Assembly: GCA_947683425.1 (NCBI GenBank) | Contig: CANTUQ010000073.1 | Location: forward strand, 15,398,501 to 15,462,500 | Direction of reading: 5' to 3' | Length of the DNA stretch: 64,000 nucleotides | DNA from: Excoecaria cochinchinensis | Taxonomy: Eukaryota > Streptophyta > Magnoliopsida > Malpighiales > Euphorbiaceae | Shown: positions 35,521 to 46,636 of the stretch, one piece after another | Layout: each line of letters begins with the position of its first letter | Numbering within the stretch: the stretch's first letter is position 1 | Made by a program: the position numbers and the translations under genes | Notes under the pieces: generated by a model | Databases searched by the model: none | Seen by the model: the letters and a program-made list of their open reading frames with translations, nothing else | Told to the model about the DNA's origin: nothing

Positions 35521-37500
35521 CTAGTCATCCGATATATGCACGGTCCCTGACGGTGGTGGAGCTGGCTGAGTCGTGGAGGGTCCTGCCTCGTGATCATGGG
35601 CCCGCCTGAAACGGATCTGAGCGTAGCCATCCAAGAAGGACTGGGTACAGGTGCTCATAAACCCTAAGGTCTCAGAAACCTTGTCTCCCAACTTCTTGAA
35701 GGCTTGGCTCAACTGAATGGTCTGCTCGCTGGCGGCCTTTCTCCTCTGCTCCAGGCTCTGCTCCGTCTGCTCTCTAAACTCCCTCATGGTCTGAGAAAGA
35801 GGTGGGAGAATCCCCTCCATCGCCTGGACGCGGGATCTCAGAGAGTCAAGTGACTCATCAATCATCTGTAGGGTCATATCGACCCTCTGAGACGCCTGGT
35901 CCTGTGACGTCCTCAAATCATAAGCGAGCTGCTGTCTCAACTCCCTCTGCCCCTGAGCAATCTGCTCAAACATCCTCATCTGCTCCCCTCTGAAAGCCTC
36001 CAGGACCTGAGCCTGCTCCTCCCTGAAAACCTCCAAGGCCCGAGCCTGCTCCCGAGTCGTATGCTCCATGTAGCCGGCCTGCTCTCGGGCTAAGCGCTCC
36101 ACCGACTGGGACTGCTCCTGAATGGCAGCCTGCTAGCGATCCAACCCCTCGTGGATAACCCTGTCCCTCTCATCCTGTCACCGCTTCAAGGCTGTAAACA
36201 TGGAGGTGAGGAGCTGAGAGAAGTCCGGCTGCACAGGCTGCTGCGGTGCTGGCTCTGGTGGTGGTGCCGAGGAGGTGGATGCCCCTGGGTCACCTCGAGA
36301 GTACGGGTGGTACCTCTCGGAGGGTCCGTGGATAGACCTCTGTACCCTGGCACTCGGTGATGGGACTGGAGTCGGTGCTCTGGACGCCGGTGAAGCGGCG
36401 AAGAGGTCGTCCATCGTGATCTCGAAGTCGAAGTTCGAGGGGGTCCTAGGTGGCTCCTACTGCTGTGGTGGAGGCACAGTCTGTGGCTGAGGAGGCTGAT
36501 GCTCTGGCTGAGGCTGGGGCTCTGGCTGCGGCTTGGGCTCGGGCTGTGGCTGTGGAGGCTCTGGCTGTGGCTGTGGAGGCTGCTCCTCCGGGTGCTCCGG
36601 GTGGTCTGGATCTGCACCCAAGGGTGGGAGCGAGAACATCTGCCGGGTCTCATGGATGGTCAACACCCTGTAAGCCTCTGCCTGGCCCAAAATCGGGGAG
36701 GTCATCCCTATTTGTACTGCCGCCGCGGCATCTACATGGATCCCCTCCAGCAAGGGTCCTCTCAACCTCTCGGGGTTAACCCCCAATCTCAAAAGTAACC
36801 GGGTGATGACTCCTCCTACCATCACCACCGGTGTCAACCCTCTGCTGACTCTGGTCAGGTTGGCCAAGATCTCGTGGCTAATGTTGAGACGCTGGCCTGC
36901 CACCATAGCCCAGAGGCTCCAGATCTCGGCCGCATTAAGCGACCCTAGATTACCAGCTCGACCGAGGTACGAACTGGAAAGCAATCTGTGCAAATACCGG
37001 AGTGCCTGAGACACCAGTACGGTGCTCTTCGCTGTATCGTGATCGTACAGCACTCCTGGTATGGCAATGGCCGCCCAATGGGCGCGTCTCACCGCTCGCC
37101 GCGGGATCTCGACCCCCTCCTCTCTAGGGAGCCCCATGGCCTGAGCAAACCTCTACCTGGTGATGCTGAAATGGTCGCCATCGAACCAAAACTGAATCAC
37201 CCCTGGGTCGGTATCTGCACTCTGAAAGCCGGCATAGCGGAGAGTGGCCAAGACCTGGCGGGTAGCCTCTGGAAATGTCTGGAAGGAGGGCTCAAGGAAC
37301 TTTGTCCACCCAGCACCCTCGGCAAGTAGATCGAACTCTGGGGCCAACCCTAGGGCCTCTAGAAATGGGCGGGACACAAAACGACTGGCCCGAAACTCTA
37401 CCTGAGCCAACGCTCTATACCTCTGAGCCGACTCATCATCCATCCAATCTGGAGCTACAAGCTCAGGCTGTGCATGCGGTGCTCTACGTCTAGGAGGCAT
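35521..37500 (-). pseudogene. Sense extra ORF of the Tat element, interrupted by four stops
   Basis: One continuous frame of about 659 codons starts MPPRRRAPHAQPELVAPDWM and ends ISDD before TAG. It is interrupted only by in-frame stops at about 37155 (TAG), 36459 (TAG), 36180 (TGA) and 36135 (TAG). The N-terminal part (FVSRPFLEALGLAPEFDL, FQTFPEATRQVLATLRYAGF, LNAAEIWSLWAMVAGQRLN, VVMVGGVITRLLLRLGVNP) resembles the putative plant transposon proteins carried as extra ORFs by Tat and Athila elements. A Pro-Gln repeat region follows at about 36590-36457, then a Glu/Arg/Gln-rich coiled coil at 36102-35700. The coiled coil suggests self-association; the biochemical role is unknown. Confidence 0.75.
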
Positions 37501-38640
37501 CCTGCAAAAGGGAAGAGATTAAACATCGAAAATTTGGCAAAACAAATATTTTAAACTTATTTCCAAGGTGAAGGCCGATTCAGGCCTCACCGGGGCAATA
37601 TGCGGCCTAAAACAAGATAGAGAATTGATAAACAAACGAAAAGAGCAAACATCCTATCTAAGGAAGTATCTTAATGTGGCTCGCACGCATCATGGCAAAA
37701 GCAACATGCAATCGGCATGGAAATAATTAAAGTGAATAAGAACGGGCTTTCTAGGTCCCAGGGCATGCATTGTACATGAAAATATTCGATTCTTGAATAA
37801 ATAATAAAAATTTGGGCAGCACCCCGGCAGGGGTATGCCCAACCTCCTGCATGAAAAGGCAAAAACATAGGCCTCAGGCCTCAACAATAATACACGCATG
37901 TAAATGGGACGCACCCCGTTAAGAGTGTGCCCCCAACAACACAAAATAATGGCCTCAGGCCGCAAAAGCAATATGTGCACAGAATGGTGCGCTAAAAATG
38001 TAGTTCTAAAGCACCTAAAATTATAGAAAAATTCTATTTTTATGTGATCATGCAAAAAAAACAGGTTTAATTGCACTAAAATAAAAAAGGCAGCATTCCC
38101 CCTAAATCCCTAAAGCATTCGGAATTTATAAACATTTCCAAAGTTGAAAGGAGAAGAAATGAATTAATAAATTAAATAAAACTCAAAAGAAAGTAATTAT
38201 TTACTTACTTGTAGTCGCGAGAAGTGTAGAAACTGAAGAAAATATAAATATCAAAGCACCCGGTGAGTAAAAAATGCGAAAATATGAAGAAATCGCGAAA
38301 AAAGATGAAGAAATGCTTGAAAAAAGGCCAAAAAGCGCAAAGAAAAACGGTTTGGGAGAAGAAATGAAAGGGACAGCAGCGTTTGCACCGTCTGTCACTC
38401 GCCCTTATATAGAATTTCTTGACCGACGGGTAGGGCGTCTGTACAAGCGACCGACGGGTTGGCCGTCTGTCATGCAATAAATGCGAGTTAATGCGCGTGA
38501 TGAATGCAATGCTGACGTATGCGTGTGCCAGGTGGACTTCCTTCCGACGGGCATGCCGTCCCTGTGGAGAGGCGGGCAGGCCGTCTCTTTAGAGAGGCGG
38601 GCAGATCGTCTTTGTAGAGGGACGGGTAGGCCGTCGGTGA
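37501..38640. other. Spacer between the divergent sense and antisense extra ORFs
   Basis: The two ORFs diverge from this stretch, so it should hold both promoters. From 38395 to 38640 it is unusually GC-rich, with repeated CCGACGGG...GCCGTCTGT motifs like those in the LTRs. A TTATATAG motif lies at 38405. The part at 37501-38200 is AT-rich and has no recognised gene. Confidence 0.55.
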
Positions 38641-38648
38641 CACTTTCC

Positions 38649-38658
38649 TATAAAATCT
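38649..38658 (+). promoter_or_regulatory. TATA box of the antisense ORF
   Basis: CTATAAAATC lies 75 bp upstream of the ATG at 38724, just after the last CGGGTAGGCCGTCGGTGAC motif. A pyrimidine-rich leader follows (TCTTCTTGTCTCTTCATTTT). This is a good plant core promoter layout. Confidence 0.6.
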
Positions 38659-38723
38659 TACAAAATTTTTGCTCTTCTTGTCTCTTCATTTTCCAACATC
38701 TCGAGCCTTTCATCTTCCTCAAA

Positions 38724-40089
38724 ATGTCTTCTCCTCTTACCCAAAGGATGTACTGTATCTTAGACGACAAACATACTTGGGGAGAAGGCGCCCTCTCTTC
38801 TCTGTCTGGGCTGAAATATCTGTGCTGGGTGAAAATCGACCAGAACCTCCTCCTGGCGGCGACCCACTTCTGGAACCCCTGGTTTTATGTCTTCCAGTTC
38901 ACCTATCAGGAACTGTGCCCTTTGCCTGAAGAGTTAGCTTCCATTCTGGGAGCCCGGTTCCCTCCTAGCGCTCTGCCTTGCGTCCCCCGCTGCGGCTTAT
39001 TTCAGACCCGGGATGTAGCCATGGCTCTGGGCATACCTTCTTCCGAGGCCATCCGGCTGATTCCTCCGGGCCCTTCCTTTTCTTTGGGGCCACTGATCGA
39101 GGCTCTGGATCAGTTCACTGACATCCCCACATATCGGGTAAGCATCACATTCTTATTCTGCATGGTGAACTTCCTTACTGTTGTTCCAGGAGGTTTGACA
39201 GGTGACTCTCGTCTGTTCGGAATCTTGGGCGACTTTCATCTGGGATTGTCACCCCTACCACTTATCCTGGCTGAAACCATTCTGGGCTTGGACGCTGTGA
39301 GCTCTGGATCCACTACAACCTTCACCAGCAGCCCCTTATTGCTCCAGGCACGTCATTATTTTAAAGGTAGTGCGTCCCTTATGGATTTTCACACTAGCTT
39401 TTCTTAGCGGGAGGTGCGTCCTTTCGGATTTTCACACAACCCTGTGCCTTATTTTTGCCTGAAGTAAATCCTACTAACTCTAGCGGCTTTTTCTCTTTCT
39501 TTCTTTTTCTTCTCTTCTTTCTTTTTCTCTTTTCTTTTTTTTTTTATTTTTATTTTTTTTTCAGATCTGGCTGCAAGAAAAACTGAAGATGCTGTCTGAA
39601 CCACCCTCTCTCGTTACTCCACAGTACTCGCCGAGCTATTTCTTGCCGCGTCGACGACTGTATGGGTGTGTCACCGCTGGTGAAGGCATTACCAGGTTTG
39701 GCGAGCTGTCAGATGATGATATCAACTTTACGTCTGCCTGGCTCCCACTGTCTCATGTGGTCATCGATGGGCCATCGGGCTGTGTTCCCCTCTGCGGCCT
39801 CCGTCAGGCCACCTTCTGCATCACCTCTCGATGTACACGACAGCTTGGGACGACCCAGGATGTAGTGAGGGTTCCCCTGTCTTTCCGAGGAGGAGCTCTC
39901 TCGTCTGCGTTTGCTTCTCGGTATCATGAGCTGTGGGGCAGACTACCCGTGAAGACTGTTATCCCGAGGTTCGGCAATCATTCTGCGTCTTCGACTAGCG
40001 AGTACAAGAAGTGGATCCTTAATCCAGCATCTGATAACAGGACTCGAGGGCTCAAACATCTGATCGGCGAGAGCAGCAGCAGGACTTAG
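38724..40089 (+). CDS. Antisense extra ORF of the Tat element, plant-mobile-domain-like protein with one intron
   Basis: The gene runs opposite to gag-pol. Exon 1 is 38724-39347 and exon 2 is 39565-40089, giving 382 codons with no stop. The intron has a long pyrimidine tract and CAG acceptor; the donor that keeps the frame is CAG then GCACGT, a GC-AG intron. The join matches the expected LLLQ/WLQEKL continuity. The protein resembles plant mobile domain (aminotransferase-like) proteins: HFWNPWFYVFQFTYQELCPL, EELASILGARFPP, LGLSPLPLILAETILGLD and TSSPLLLQ. Exon 2 includes LPLSHVVIDGP and SRCTRQLGTTQDV. Such domains are linked to silencing in plants and have been picked up by several transposons. 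The intact frame contrasts with the stops in pol and the sense ORF. The function in the element is unknown. Confidence 0.75.
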
Positions 40090-40477
40090 CTTAGCCTATA
40101 TATGTATTTCTTTTGGTGCTACATTCCTTTTTAATGTAGAACTAGGGAATGACAAAAATGAAAAAAATAATATTCATTCTATTTCACGAATTTACGTACA
40201 TTTTCATATAATTTCAGCATACATGATCAGTTTTGGCATTTACTCAGCTGCTTACGCGCTGTCAATACATGAAACCAAATTTTAACAGCATCAACTCCTG
40301 TTACCAATCGGCCCTCTCGGGTTTTCACGATCGGACATTTTCTCTCATGCCTCTAATTTTTGCACAGGATGCCTTTTTTCGGTTTTCACCCTGTCGTGGC
40401 GCCCAATTTTAGCATAGCTGCCTTTTTTCGATTTTCGACTTGCATGGCATTTTATTCTCTTCTTTTTATTTTGGTCT
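40090..40477. other. Spacer between the converging antisense ORF and pol
   Basis: AT-rich sequence following the antisense ORF stop and, on the other strand, the pol stop at 40478. It should hold the 3' ends of both transcripts. The open frames are not recognisable. Confidence 0.5.
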
Positions 40478-43400
40478 TTAGCCGTGGAACCTTTTGAGCC
40501 TATCGACATTGATCGGTTCTTTGAATTCGTTCCCATCACTATCTGACAAGATTGCAGCTCCTTTGGACAGCAGCTTCTTAAGGATATACGGCCCTTCCTA
40601 GGTAGGTCTGAATTTCCCCCTGATGTCTGGTATCCCTGGCCTTATCTGCTTGAACACCAAGTCCCCTTCTTTCAGCGGATGCTTCCTCACCTTCTTCCCA
40701 AAAGTTCTTGCCAATCTCTTCTGGTAAATCTGATTATGATAATAAGCTCTCAGCCTACTCTCATCCAGTAAATTCAAGTGCTGTAATCTCTGCTGTGCCC
40801 ATTCGGCTTCCGGGATTTGGGCCTCCATGACCACCCTTAGTAATTTAAGCTCTATCTCTACTGGCAATACTGCTTCTGTTCCGTATACTAGGGAAAATGG
40901 TGTAGCGCCTGTAGACGCCCTTACCGTCGTTTTGTATCCTCACAGGGCAAAGGGTAACTTTTCAGCCCAGTCCTTGTAGGTTTGGACCATCTTGGACAGG
41001 ATCTTCTTCATATTCTTATTTGCGGCCTCTACTGCTCCATTCGCTTGCGGTCGGTAGGGAGAGGATTTATGATGCTCGACACCATACTTCTCGAGAAGCT
41101 TTCTGGTTTCTCCAATGAACTGCACCCCATTATCAGATACTATGTGATGAGGGAGGCCATATCTGCAGATCAAATTCCTCTCTATGAACTTGGCCATGTC
41201 CCTTGCGTCAATTTTCTTGAAGGATTCCGCCTCTACCCATTTGGTGAAATAGTCGATCGCGACTATGATGTATCTGTGCCCATTGGACGCCGTAGGGCGA
41301 ATCTCTCCAATGATATCTATCCCCCAAGCAGCAAATGGCCAAGGTGATGTCAGGTTATGTAGTTCTGATACCGGCAGGTGTCTCAGGTCTGCGTACTGTT
41401 GGCACAACTGGCATTGTTTGACATACTTTGAGCAATCGTTGTCTATCGTAAGCCAATAAAAGCCTTGTCTCATGATCTTCTTGGCCAAGGTCAAACCATT
41501 CATATGGGCCCCACAGACACCTGCATGGGTTTCCTCCATTACCTTGCGGGCTTCTTCTTCATTCAAGCACCTGAGCTGAATCCCATCCGACCGTCTTTTG
41601 TACAACACCCCTTCTAAGGATATGAACTGAGTAGATAGCTTACGTATCATCCTCTGGTCTTTTTCAGTGGCTTCTTCTGGAAATTTATTGTTTTCCAAGT
41701 AATTCATGATATCGAAGTACCATGGCTTCCCATCTGACGCCTCTACTTCCATTACAGGCTCGGTTTCAAAACTAGGCTTATCAGAGCTCGAAATCAGCAC
41801 CTGCTTCATAGCCACTCCTGCAGGGTTATCCCACATTGACACTAAGGTTGCCAACGCATCAGCCAGACGGTTCTCATCTCTGGGCACAAAGTGGAAAGTG
41901 CAAGTCTCAAACTGCCCACACATCCCTTTCAAATATTGAACATAGGGGACCAGTCGTTCTTCTTTTACAGCCCACTCACCTCGGATCTGGTTGATTACCA
42001 AGGACGAGTCACCAAAGACCTCTATGTTCCTTGCCCCCAATGCAGCTAACGCCTCTAGCCCGAAAGCGCAAGCTTCATATTCAGCTTCATTGTTGGTTGC
42101 TTTGTATCTCAGCTTCTTAGCAAGGGGAAGTTTTTCATTATCTGGGGTTGTCAAGATGATTCCAACTCCGGCTCCCCTGTTATTCACTGCCCTGTCAAAG
42201 TGCAACTGCCATCCCTAAACAGAAATCGCGCTTATGCTTTCATCAGGAAAGGTAAACTCGGGGGTGTCTCCTTGGATAGGATGTTCAGCAAGAAATTCGG
42301 CTACGGCTCGCCCCTTAATAGTCTTGCGGGTGATGTATTGCACATCAAACTCTTGTAGCAAGAGCAGCCACCTCCCCATCTTTCCAAGCAAAGACAGTGC
42401 CTCCTGCAAATATCTTAACGGATTCTGCTTGGCCACTGCCTGAACTTTGTATGAGTGGAAGTAATGTCTCAGCTTCTTTGATGCCAAAATCACTGCGAGG
42501 CAGATCTTCTCTACTTCAGCATATTTTATTTCATAAGCCAGGAACTTCTTGCTGAGGTAATAAATTGCAAACTCCACCCCAAATTCATCCTCTTGAGCCA
42601 TCATGGCGCCCACTGAACTGTCCTCTACTGCCAGATACAGAATAAGCGGTTTGACCGGTTGCAGAGGCCTTAGCACTGGCGGATTCAACAGATATTCCCT
42701 GATATTGTCAAAGGCTCTTTGGCAGTATTCGTTCCAGACCACAGGCTGATTCTTTCTAAGCAGCTTAAAAACAGGCTCGCATATCGAAGTGAGCTTGGCA
42801 ATGAATCGGCTGACATACTGCAGCTTGCCCAGGAAACTCCTAACATCCTTCTCTTTTTGCAGTATAGGCATCTCTCTGATGGCTTTCACCTTGTCCGGGT
42901 TAATTTCTATTCCCCTCTGGCTAACGACATGTCCCAATAGCTTTCCTGAAGTCACTCTGAAAATGCACTTCTTGGGGTTAAGTCGCAGATTATACTTGTC
43001 GATCCTGGTGAAGAACTTCTCTAGAGCTTCAAAGTGTCCCTCTCGGGTGGCTAATTTGACCATCATGTCATCGACATACACTTCCACTTCTTTATGAATC
43101 AGGTCGCTTAAGATCTTGGTCGCCATTCTCTGATATGTGGCCCCTGTGTTCTTTAGGCTGAAGGGCATGACCCGATAGGCATAGGTCCCCCACTCCGTGA
43201 TAAAGGCAGTTTTAACCCGATCAGCTATCTTGTTCAGGATCTGGTTGTAGCCCACATAACCATCTCCAAAACTGTACATCGCGCAATTGGCGGCGCTGTC
43301 TATCAACACGTCGATATGGGGTAATGGAAAATCATCTTTAGGGCAAGCTTTGTTCAGATCTCGATAATCCACACACACCCTGACCTTTCTGTTCTTCTTT

Positions 43401-45598
43401 GCTACAGGGACCACATTTGCCAGCCATGTAGGATACTGCACTTCCACGAGGAACTTGGCTTCAATCTGCTGTCGAATTTCCTCCTTAACCTTGTCAGCCC
43501 ATTCCAGCCTTAGCCTTCTCAACTTCTGCTTCACAGGCTTGCAATCTGGGTAAGTTAAGATGGCATGTTCCGCCACGTCTCGGTCAATTCCCGGCATGTC
43601 CTCGTAGGTCCAGGCAAAGACTTTTTCATGTTTTCTTATTATTCTCTCAAAATTTTTTCTCTCCTCAGGAGTTATGCTTGATGCTATTAGAATTTCTCTC
43701 GGATTTTCCGAGGTTCCAAGATTAAAAGGCGTTGTACCAGTGGAGTCAATGTCAAAAATTGATGGAATATGATCATGTTCATGCATGTTGAAATCATTAG
43801 AAACATCGCACAAATAAGAGAAATTGTTTGTCTTATTAACAATATTATAGTTATCATTTATATCATAAAAGAGTTCTGGAATAAAAAGACAGTCTAAACT
43901 AGAGTCTTCTTCTGCCACTCCCGAGGTTGATGCTGTTGCGGCTTGCTCAGTGGCTTCCTGACTTAGCAGAGGCCCCTCAGGCTCGTCAGAGGAAAACTTC
44001 AAATTCTCCATTTTCAGCTCTAATTCTGCTATCTTCTCCTTCCCTTTCAACCTGGCAGCTACCATCTTTTCAGTAACGACCTCCTCAAGCTCGCATTTGT
44101 CCCAAGTGATACCCTGGGTCATAACTTCTTCATCCCAAAAGTCTTTGACAGTCTTGACAAACCCGACATGCCAGTCATACACATCGTTAAAGATTTCGAA
44201 GCCAGGGACGATCCTCCCCTCTACTCAGTGCGGCTCATCTTCGCCCGTATATGCACAAACTGAGGATGCCGGTACGAAGCTCTCTGTTATGTGGGGGATT
44301 TTACCCGTTACCTTCCTCTTGCCGAAGCCACCTCTATACCCCAGACCTTTCCGGCTCCTTTGCCCTTGAGTAGTGATCGCGGTTTGCAGTCCTTTGGAGT
44401 TTCTACCTAGACCAACCCCAGGAAGATAATGCATCTTCTTCATCATATTAACCACAGCTGGGCTACCCACTGACCCGCGCTCTTCTCGTATCATGGATAC
44501 ATGGAAGCCGCTAAATGGCTGATTGGCTATTTCTAGTGCTGAGACCTGGTTTTCCCTGGCCGCTTTGATAGTTACCACCTCCCCTTCGTGTGGGAACTTT
44601 ATCATCTGATGCAGTGTGGATGGCACTCCCCCTAATTTATGAAACTAGGGTCTCCCAAGTAAAGCTGAGAAGTTAGCGGGTATGGGCAGAACTACAAATT
44701 CAACCTCCACTTCAATAGGTCCTGTCTTGACCAATGTCTTAAAGGTTCCTGAGGCTTGCCTCCTCGAGTTATCGTAGGCTGTGATAGTCAGATAAGATCC
44801 ACTGAGCATATCTTCGTTTAAACCAAAAGCTTGCAAAGCTATCAAAGGGCACACATTGATAGAAGACCCGTCGTCCACCATAACGCAAGCAGTGTGCTTA
44901 TCGTTAATCTGCGCTTTAATGTACAAGGGTCGGTTGTGGTTGCGGCCTTCAACAGGTAGGTCGGCGTCAGAAAAGACCAATCTCTCCTCGGATCCTCCCT
45001 TAATTAAACCCAAAAGTTTTGACGGGGAAATAGTGGTGGCGACTGTGGCCTCAACCAAAGCTTCTACTACCTTCTGCTTATGAGAGGGGGATTGCCTCAA
45101 CAGATCCCATATGGATATTTGAGCTGCAGTTTTCTTCAACTGTCTGACAATCTGATTCTCCTCTGGCTCTTTCTCTGCTGATGGCTGTACCGGCTCAGGT
45201 AGCTTCGTAATCTCGGGGATCACCCTTCCACTCCTCGTCACAGCCCCTATCTCTCCGTCTCCATCGGAGCCCCATAAATCAAGGTTCATTCCTTCTTCAT
45301 CCTCGGCTTCTCCACCGCTTTCACTGCTAGACCAGCAATCAAGGGTCGCCACAACTGCCTTCTCCTCTCTATCCCCGAGATAACCAGCAGCAAACTTCTC
45401 ACTCCCATATAGATCTTGTAGCACGTACCACTCTGGCAGGCTAGATTGGATCATAAACACGGGTGGTGGTACGGCATTATAACCGGGCTTCTTCTCGGTT
45501 TCTCTCTTCTTAGGGTTAGAGATTTGCTTGCTATCAATCAAGTCTTGGATAGAGTGCCAGAGCGCTTTGCATTTATCTGTGATATGGTGCCGGAGCAT
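40478..45598 (-). pseudogene. Pol polyprotein of the Tat element, nearly intact with single stops
   Basis: In order: zinc-finger-like gag end (HHITDKCKALWHSIQDLID), retropepsin (CVMVDDGSSINVCPLIALQA, about 44890), and a G-patch-like block (MHYLPGVGLGRNSKG, about 44410). Reverse transcriptase follows with CVDYRDLNKACPKDDFPLPH and the catalytic VYVDDMMVK near 43070. RNase H has YLAVEDSSVGAMMAQ. The second, plant-type RNase H (42205-41800) has NNEAEYEACAFGLEAL and HFVPRDENRLADALA. Integrase has CQLCQQYADLRHLPV, WGIDIIGEIRPTASNGHRY, VSDNGVQF and YRPQANGAVEAANKNMKKIL, with a C-terminal domain to 40478. The frame is broken at about 44645 (TAG), 44227 (TGA), 42217 (TAG), 40942 (TGA) and 40598 (TAG). 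Several of these replace an expected Trp codon. Catalytic residues persist. Confidence 0.92.
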
Positions 45599-45914
45599 TC
45601 TGCTGTGCCAAGGCGGTCAACATATTCATCATCCTACCCTCGAATTCCTCAAAACGGCGGCCCACTTCTTCCGCGATCATGGCCCTGGTGGCGTCATCCC
45701 CCCTAGGCGAGTTTGCCATCTGAGATACTGTACCACTGATTTCTGATAGGATTTCTGGTAGACCCTCTCTATCTGACAGCTCGAGAGTAGGAACTCGGAT
45801 CAGTCGCCCGGTTGGTGATCTAGTCCACCTGGGCAGATCTATGATGGCTGCAGGGACAAAAGTTAGGATGATGCATGGAATGCAGGTATAATGCATGATC
45901 GTGATATGCAACAC
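45573..45914 (-). pseudogene. Gag N-terminal remnant of the Tat element
   Basis: The frame contains DLPRWTRSPTGRLIRVP and a helical segment, IAEEVGRRFEEFEGRMMNML, and ends QQNAPAPYHR. It then overlaps the pol frame in a different phase at about 45598, where the zinc-finger-like end of gag begins. A Tat gag normally has several hundred residues, including a retrotransposon gag core. None is present between here and the zinc finger, so the gag core seems deleted. Confidence 0.55.
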
Positions 45915-46617
45915 TTACAGAGCACAAGCAAGCAAGTAGGTCCTTCCACCCTTATTTCTCCCACACACGTGGTCGTGCAGTCTCTTTCCTAGGTGGGATT
46001 AGCCCAAGGGTCAATGAGGGACCCGATGGACGCGTATGGTGCGCGGTGAAAAACCGGCAGCATGACACTCCTATGCTAATGTACAAGCGGATGGACAATG
46101 ATCGTCACGTATTTGGAAGTTCCATAAATTTCGACATGGCCCTACCGGGGCATGATAGCCTTTGGCTAGGTTACCAAGCGAGACATTTGGACTCACCCAA
46201 TACATGAGGATCCATACATCAAGCATGGAATTAGGGTTCATTTCACCTGTGGAAAGTAACTATAGCCATTACATGAGCTTTGGTCAAGGGAGATGTTTCT
46301 TCAAGGCTACCCAAGCATGATCCCTGTCGACGGGTCTAGCTCATCATGAGCGTAGCGACTGATCGGGTCATCATTTTGATATACCATTAAGGTACGTGGC
46401 TTGGGCTGGTGATTATCCTTAACACTTCCCCAAATTGAGTGAAAATGAGGAGGTGCTTCAGGAACGCATCGGGGCTAAAAGAGGGACCAAACTAACGTAT
46501 TCTAAGGCTCTAATGATATGCGAATGCAATTTTTGAGAGAAAGTGAATTTATGAATTAAATTTTAATCATAAATGTTAAAAGAGGTATTTTCGAATCGAA
46601 ACCTCGAACCATAAACA
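45915..46617. other. 5' untranslated region of the Tat element
   Basis: This 0.7-kb leader between the primer site and the gag remnant has no recognisable frame. Confidence 0.5.
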
Positions 46618-46635
46618 TCCCCAGTGGAGTCGCCA
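46618..46635 (-). promoter_or_regulatory. Primer-binding site of the Tat element
   Basis: TGGCGACTCCACTGGGGA follows the 5' LTR end by one base on the minus strand. It is of the type used by Ogre/Tat elements rather than the tRNA-Met type found in the other gypsy element here. Confidence 0.8.
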
Positions 46636-46636
46636 C

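Noticed and set aside
36450..36798. Plus-strand frames rich in Leu-Trp or Ala
   Set aside because: These are shadows of the Pro-Gln repeat in the minus-strand extra ORF.
39138..39189. A possible 52-base intron (GTAAGC...TTCCAG) in the antisense gene
   Set aside because: Removing it would shift the frame to an immediate stop, while reading through keeps plant-mobile-domain-like sequence.
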